The notes below the pieces were generated by a model. It was not told the DNA's origin and did no database searches. It saw only the letters and a list, made by a program, of their open reading frames with translations. Shown here piece after piece: positions 61,657 to 64,000 of a DNA stretch of 64,000 bases. The position numbers and the translations under genes are program-made. Within the stretch, counting starts at the first letter, position 1, and each line of letters begins with the position of its first letter. Origin of the DNA: an uncultured Lacinutrix sp. (GTDB taxonomy: Bacteria; Bacteroidota; Bacteroidia; Flavobacteriales; Flavobacteriaceae); contig NZ_CANMSJ010000004.1 in assembly GCF_947500605.1 (NCBI RefSeq), positions 124,001-188,000 on the forward strand, read 5' to 3'.

Positions 61657-63816
61657 TTAGTCCGTATGAGAATACTTTAACGGAAGCCTAATTATAAAGT
61701 TACTACCTTTTCCTAGTTCGCTTTCTACTTGAATTGTGCCTCCTAATTTTTCGATTAAATTTTTGCTAATAGCCAACCCAAGACCCGTTCCTTCGTGCTT
61801 TCTATTTAAACCTCCTTTAAGCTGCATAAAAGGCATAAATAATTTATTAATATCCTTCAAATCTATTCCAATGCCTTGATCTATGATTTGAGTTACTAGC
61901 ACATCATCTTTAACGTTTACTTTTATTCTTACATCTCCTTTCTCAGAAAACTTAATAGCATTAGAAAGTATGTTTAATAAAATTTGTTCTATACGCCTTT
62001 CATCACTTATTAGTGTAATATCTAAATTAGAAATTTCCGTATGTAATTCCAATCCTTTTTTTGAAGCTTGAGGCATTAAAAAGTCTATTGTTTTTTCTAA
62101 TGTTGCTAAATAATTAAATGGATAGAAGGAAACTCTTAATTTACCTGCTTCTATTTTAGAAATATCTAAAACGTCATTAATTAATTTTAGCAAATGTGAA
62201 CCACTATCTTTTACCATAGAGAGTTGCTTTTTCTGCTCACTATTTAATGGTCCCGCTAATTCTTTTAACAAAATGCCTGTAAAGCCAATAATAGAATTCA
62301 TGGGAGTTCTTAACTCATGTGACATGGTTGCTAAAAATGCAGATTTCATTAAATCTGCAGATTGCGCCTTTACTTTTTCTTTCTCTAATTCTGTAGATTG
62401 AAGATTAATATCCTCTAAAAGATTTAGTAAAGCCTCTTTACTATCATTAAGTTCTTCGGTTCTTAAACCCACTAATTTCTCTAAATTATTCTTATAGCTT
62501 AATAGTTCTTTTTCGCTATGAATTCTTTCTGTTATATCTGAAGCAGTACCAATGTATCCATACATATTATTTTCTGCATCTACTAACTTAGTACCTTTTA
62601 CCGTAAGCCAAGTAGTATTTCCGTTTTTATCTAAGAACTTCAATTCGGTATTAAAATCAGATTGAAATACCACAGCCTGTTGCCACTCCTGAATAACTCT
62701 TTCCTTATCATCTGGATGAATAGCATCTCCCCACCCAGAGCCCATAGCTTCATCAAATGACATTCCAGAATATTTCATCCATTCGTCATTAACATAATTA
62801 ACCATTCCTTCCTTGTCTGTAGAAAATATAGCTACTTGTGCATTGGAAGCTAAACTTCTAAATAGTGCTTCGCTTTTTTTAACTTTTGCAGATGTGGTCT
62901 CATAGACCAACTTTAATTTTTTTTCCTGCTCTGAAAGCTTATAGGAAATTAAATTATTTAAACGAGCAGATCTACCTGCAAAAAACCACACAATCCAACT
63001 ACTAAAAAAAGCTAACAAAACACCAATTACAGAAGTCAACATTGCTGTATTAAAAGCCTTTTTCTCTAATGGCTTTTGCAATGGCACTACATAAAGCTTC
63101 CATTCTCCCATAGACATCTCTATAGGTATAACGTGTTCTTTATATAAAGAAATATCGTTTTCTAAAAAAAAATCTTCATTTCCCGTTTCAGGGTTCACCC
63201 TAGACAATTGATAAGTAAAACTATTTTCTTCAGAATCTTCTACGACTAATTCATTAAAAAAGGTAGATATTTTAGTAACTACAGCAGCAAACCCGACGAA
63301 TTTATCATCAATAAATAGAGGCTGTCTACTTACCATACCAATGCCTCCTTGTTTTAAACGAACTGGGCCCGCAATAAAAAAATCTTTCCTTTTTATGGTA
63401 GCCATTGAACCACTTCTACCTTCAGAACTTGTTAGAATATTGAAACCAAGCACATCATTACCCTTTAAAGGATAAACATGTGTAATAACTCCACTACTAT
63501 CTACTAACTCTACAACATCAAAATATTTACTTCTACTTAATAATTCTGCAGCTATTTTATCAAAATCTTCTGGAATTCCATTTATTTCTACAATGTATTC
63601 CAATAATTTTGTTGCGGAATAGCTATCCATAATAAGCGATTGGAGTTTCTCTTTAATTAAACCCGCTTGATTGCTCACTTTTCGTTTTTGCTCACTATTA
63701 TTTATCACATATTCTTGATATGCAGAATATTGTGTAGTAAAAAGCAGTGTTAAAAAAACCAAAAGCCCTAACACCAAAGGCTTCTTTAAGGAAAAAGGTG
63801 AAATACTTTTTCTCAT
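61657..63816 (-). CDS. CHASE-PAS membrane histidine kinase
   Basis: A 719-residue sensor kinase. N-terminal helix at about residues 13-29, periplasmic CHASE domain (about 60-210: FDVVELVDSSGVITHVYPLKGNDVLGFNIL, GGIGMVSRQPLFIDDKFVGFAAVV), second helix at about 260-280 (MLTSVIGVLLAFFSSWIVWFFAG), one PAS domain at about 315-435, coiled coil, HisKA (FLATMSHELRTPMNSIIGF) and HATPase (NILSNAIKFSEKG, DQGIGI, GTGLGLAISKNLIEKLGG). CHASE domains bind small ligands outside the cytoplasm (cytokinins in plants); the ligand here is unknown. It heads the visible kinase-receiver-activator series. Confidence 0.94.
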   Translation of the reverse strand: MRKSISPFSLKKPLVLGLLVFLTLLFTTQYSAYQEYVINNSEQKRKVSNQAGLIKEKLQSLIMDSYSATKLLEYIVEINGIPEDFDKIAAELLSRSKYFDVVELVDSSGVITHVYPLKGNDVLGFNILTSSEGRSGSMATIKRKDFFIAGPVRLKQGGIGMVSRQPLFIDDKFVGFAAVVTKISTFFNELVVEDSEENSFTYQLSRVNPETGNEDFFLENDISLYKEHVIPIEMSMGEWKLYVVPLQKPLEKKAFNTAMLTSVIGVLLAFFSSWIVWFFAGRSARLNNLISYKLSEQEKKLKLVYETTSAKVKKSEALFRSLASNAQVAIFSTDKEGMVNYVNDEWMKYSGMSFDEAMGSGWGDAIHPDDKERVIQEWQQAVVFQSDFNTELKFLDKNGNTTWLTVKGTKLVDAENNMYGYIGTASDITERIHSEKELLSYKNNLEKLVGLRTEELNDSKEALLNLLEDINLQSTELEKEKVKAQSADLMKSAFLATMSHELRTPMNSIIGFTGILLKELAGPLNSEQKKQLSMVKDSGSHLLKLINDVLDISKIEAGKLRVSFYPFNYLATLEKTIDFLMPQASKKGLELHTEISNLDITLISDERRIEQILLNILSNAIKFSEKGDVRIKVNVKDDVLVTQIIDQGIGIDLKDINKLFMPFMQLKGGLNRKHEGTGLGLAISKNLIEKLGGTIQVESELGKGSNFIIRLPLKYSHTD

Positions 63817-63858
63817 ATTAAGGTGAAATTAAATAGGTTTCTTTTTTTTATTACTGAT

Positions 63859-64000
63859 TTAATTGCCATTTTTTTGCTCTAACTTTTTAATAATCCCTTT
63901 CAATTCTTTCATTTTCAACTCCCTACCCACAAACAATTTATTCATACGTTCTAATTGATTATTCTTTAAACGGACTTCTTCTGTTCTAACTTCAATTAGT
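63859..64000 (-). CDS. C-terminal fragment of a coiled-coil (probably sensor) protein
   Basis: The gene enters from the right edge; 46 codons and the stop at 63859-63861 are visible. The peptide (EEVRLKNNQLERMNKLFVGRELKMKELKGIIKKLEQ) is a charged coiled coil. The LERMNKLFVGRELKMKELK phrase is one I associate with the C-termini of PAS or kinase-type sensor proteins in Bacteroidetes that lack a kinase core. Same strand as the following kinase, 42 bp upstream of its ATG, so it is probably part of the same operon. Confidence 0.65.
   Translation of the reverse strand, partial: LIEVRTEEVRLKNNQLERMNKLFVGRELKMKELKGIIKKLEQKNGN

Noticed and set aside
1-64000. Mobile elements, prophage genes, CRISPR arrays, toxin-antitoxin pairs
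   Set aside because: No transposase, integrase, phage structural gene, regularly spaced repeat or toxin-antitoxin pair was found on either strand.

Overview
The window looks like a chromosomal segment of a marine member of the Flavobacteriaceae (Bacteroidetes). The reasons are low GC, almost no Shine-Dalgarno sites, TAnnTTTG-type -7 promoter boxes, a six-gene Na+-NQR operon, and family-specific proteins: a type IX secretion plug protein, DUF4846, DUF5686, a GYDIA-type GHMP kinase, a 2TM domain and a choice-of-anchor L domain. The exact genus cannot be fixed from what is visible. I saw no insertion sequence, prophage, CRISPR array or rRNA.

Positions 1-50 kb are mostly core genome. nqrA-F (7450 to 1373, minus strand) encodes the respiratory sodium pump. 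It is followed by a T9SS plug protein, apaG, two small uncharacterised proteins, pruA, outer-membrane proteins, pdhB, etfBA, a BFN-UVR protein and a nucleoside transporter. Next come thyA and a dihydrofolate reductase fused to a two-helix membrane domain (together the thymidylate cycle), and an OmpA-type surface protein. A tail-specific protease with an ABC permease is followed by surE-lpxB-NlpC/P60 and comEC. A dipeptidyl-peptidase IV is paired with a peptide importer, and HMG-CoA reductase with a GHMP kinase. A minus-strand cluster, coaX/OMP/TPR/lptC/small membrane protein/CBS protein, serves the envelope; ppiD lies downstream. A tRNA-Phe with a clear promoter and terminator closes this part.

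Positions 50.1-64 kb are different: a signalling island read entirely on the minus strand. A CHASE-PAS histidine kinase (63816-61657), a lone receiver (61572-61204) and a 1875-residue sigma-54 activator (61196-55569; receiver, GAF, eight PAS, GAF, coiled coil, AAA+, Fis-type HTH) are followed by two output units. The first is a secreted surface protein (55090-53627). The second is an operon of two related STAS-like small proteins, a PAS histidine kinase and a receiver (53341-50176).

The most interesting observation is regulatory. Each output unit is preceded by a -24/-12-like element (TTGGCAy...CTATTGG) and, 88-89 bp further upstream, by an inverted pair of a 13-bp motif CGGTATnnCGTTA, with the two members 43 or 45 bp apart. 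This near-identical geometry in two places, next to a giant sigma-54 activator with a DNA-binding domain, suggests a self-contained circuit: sensor kinase, receiver, multi-sensor activator, then a surface protein plus a second signalling module. The promoters, binding sites and circuit are inferred from sequence by eye and have not been tested.
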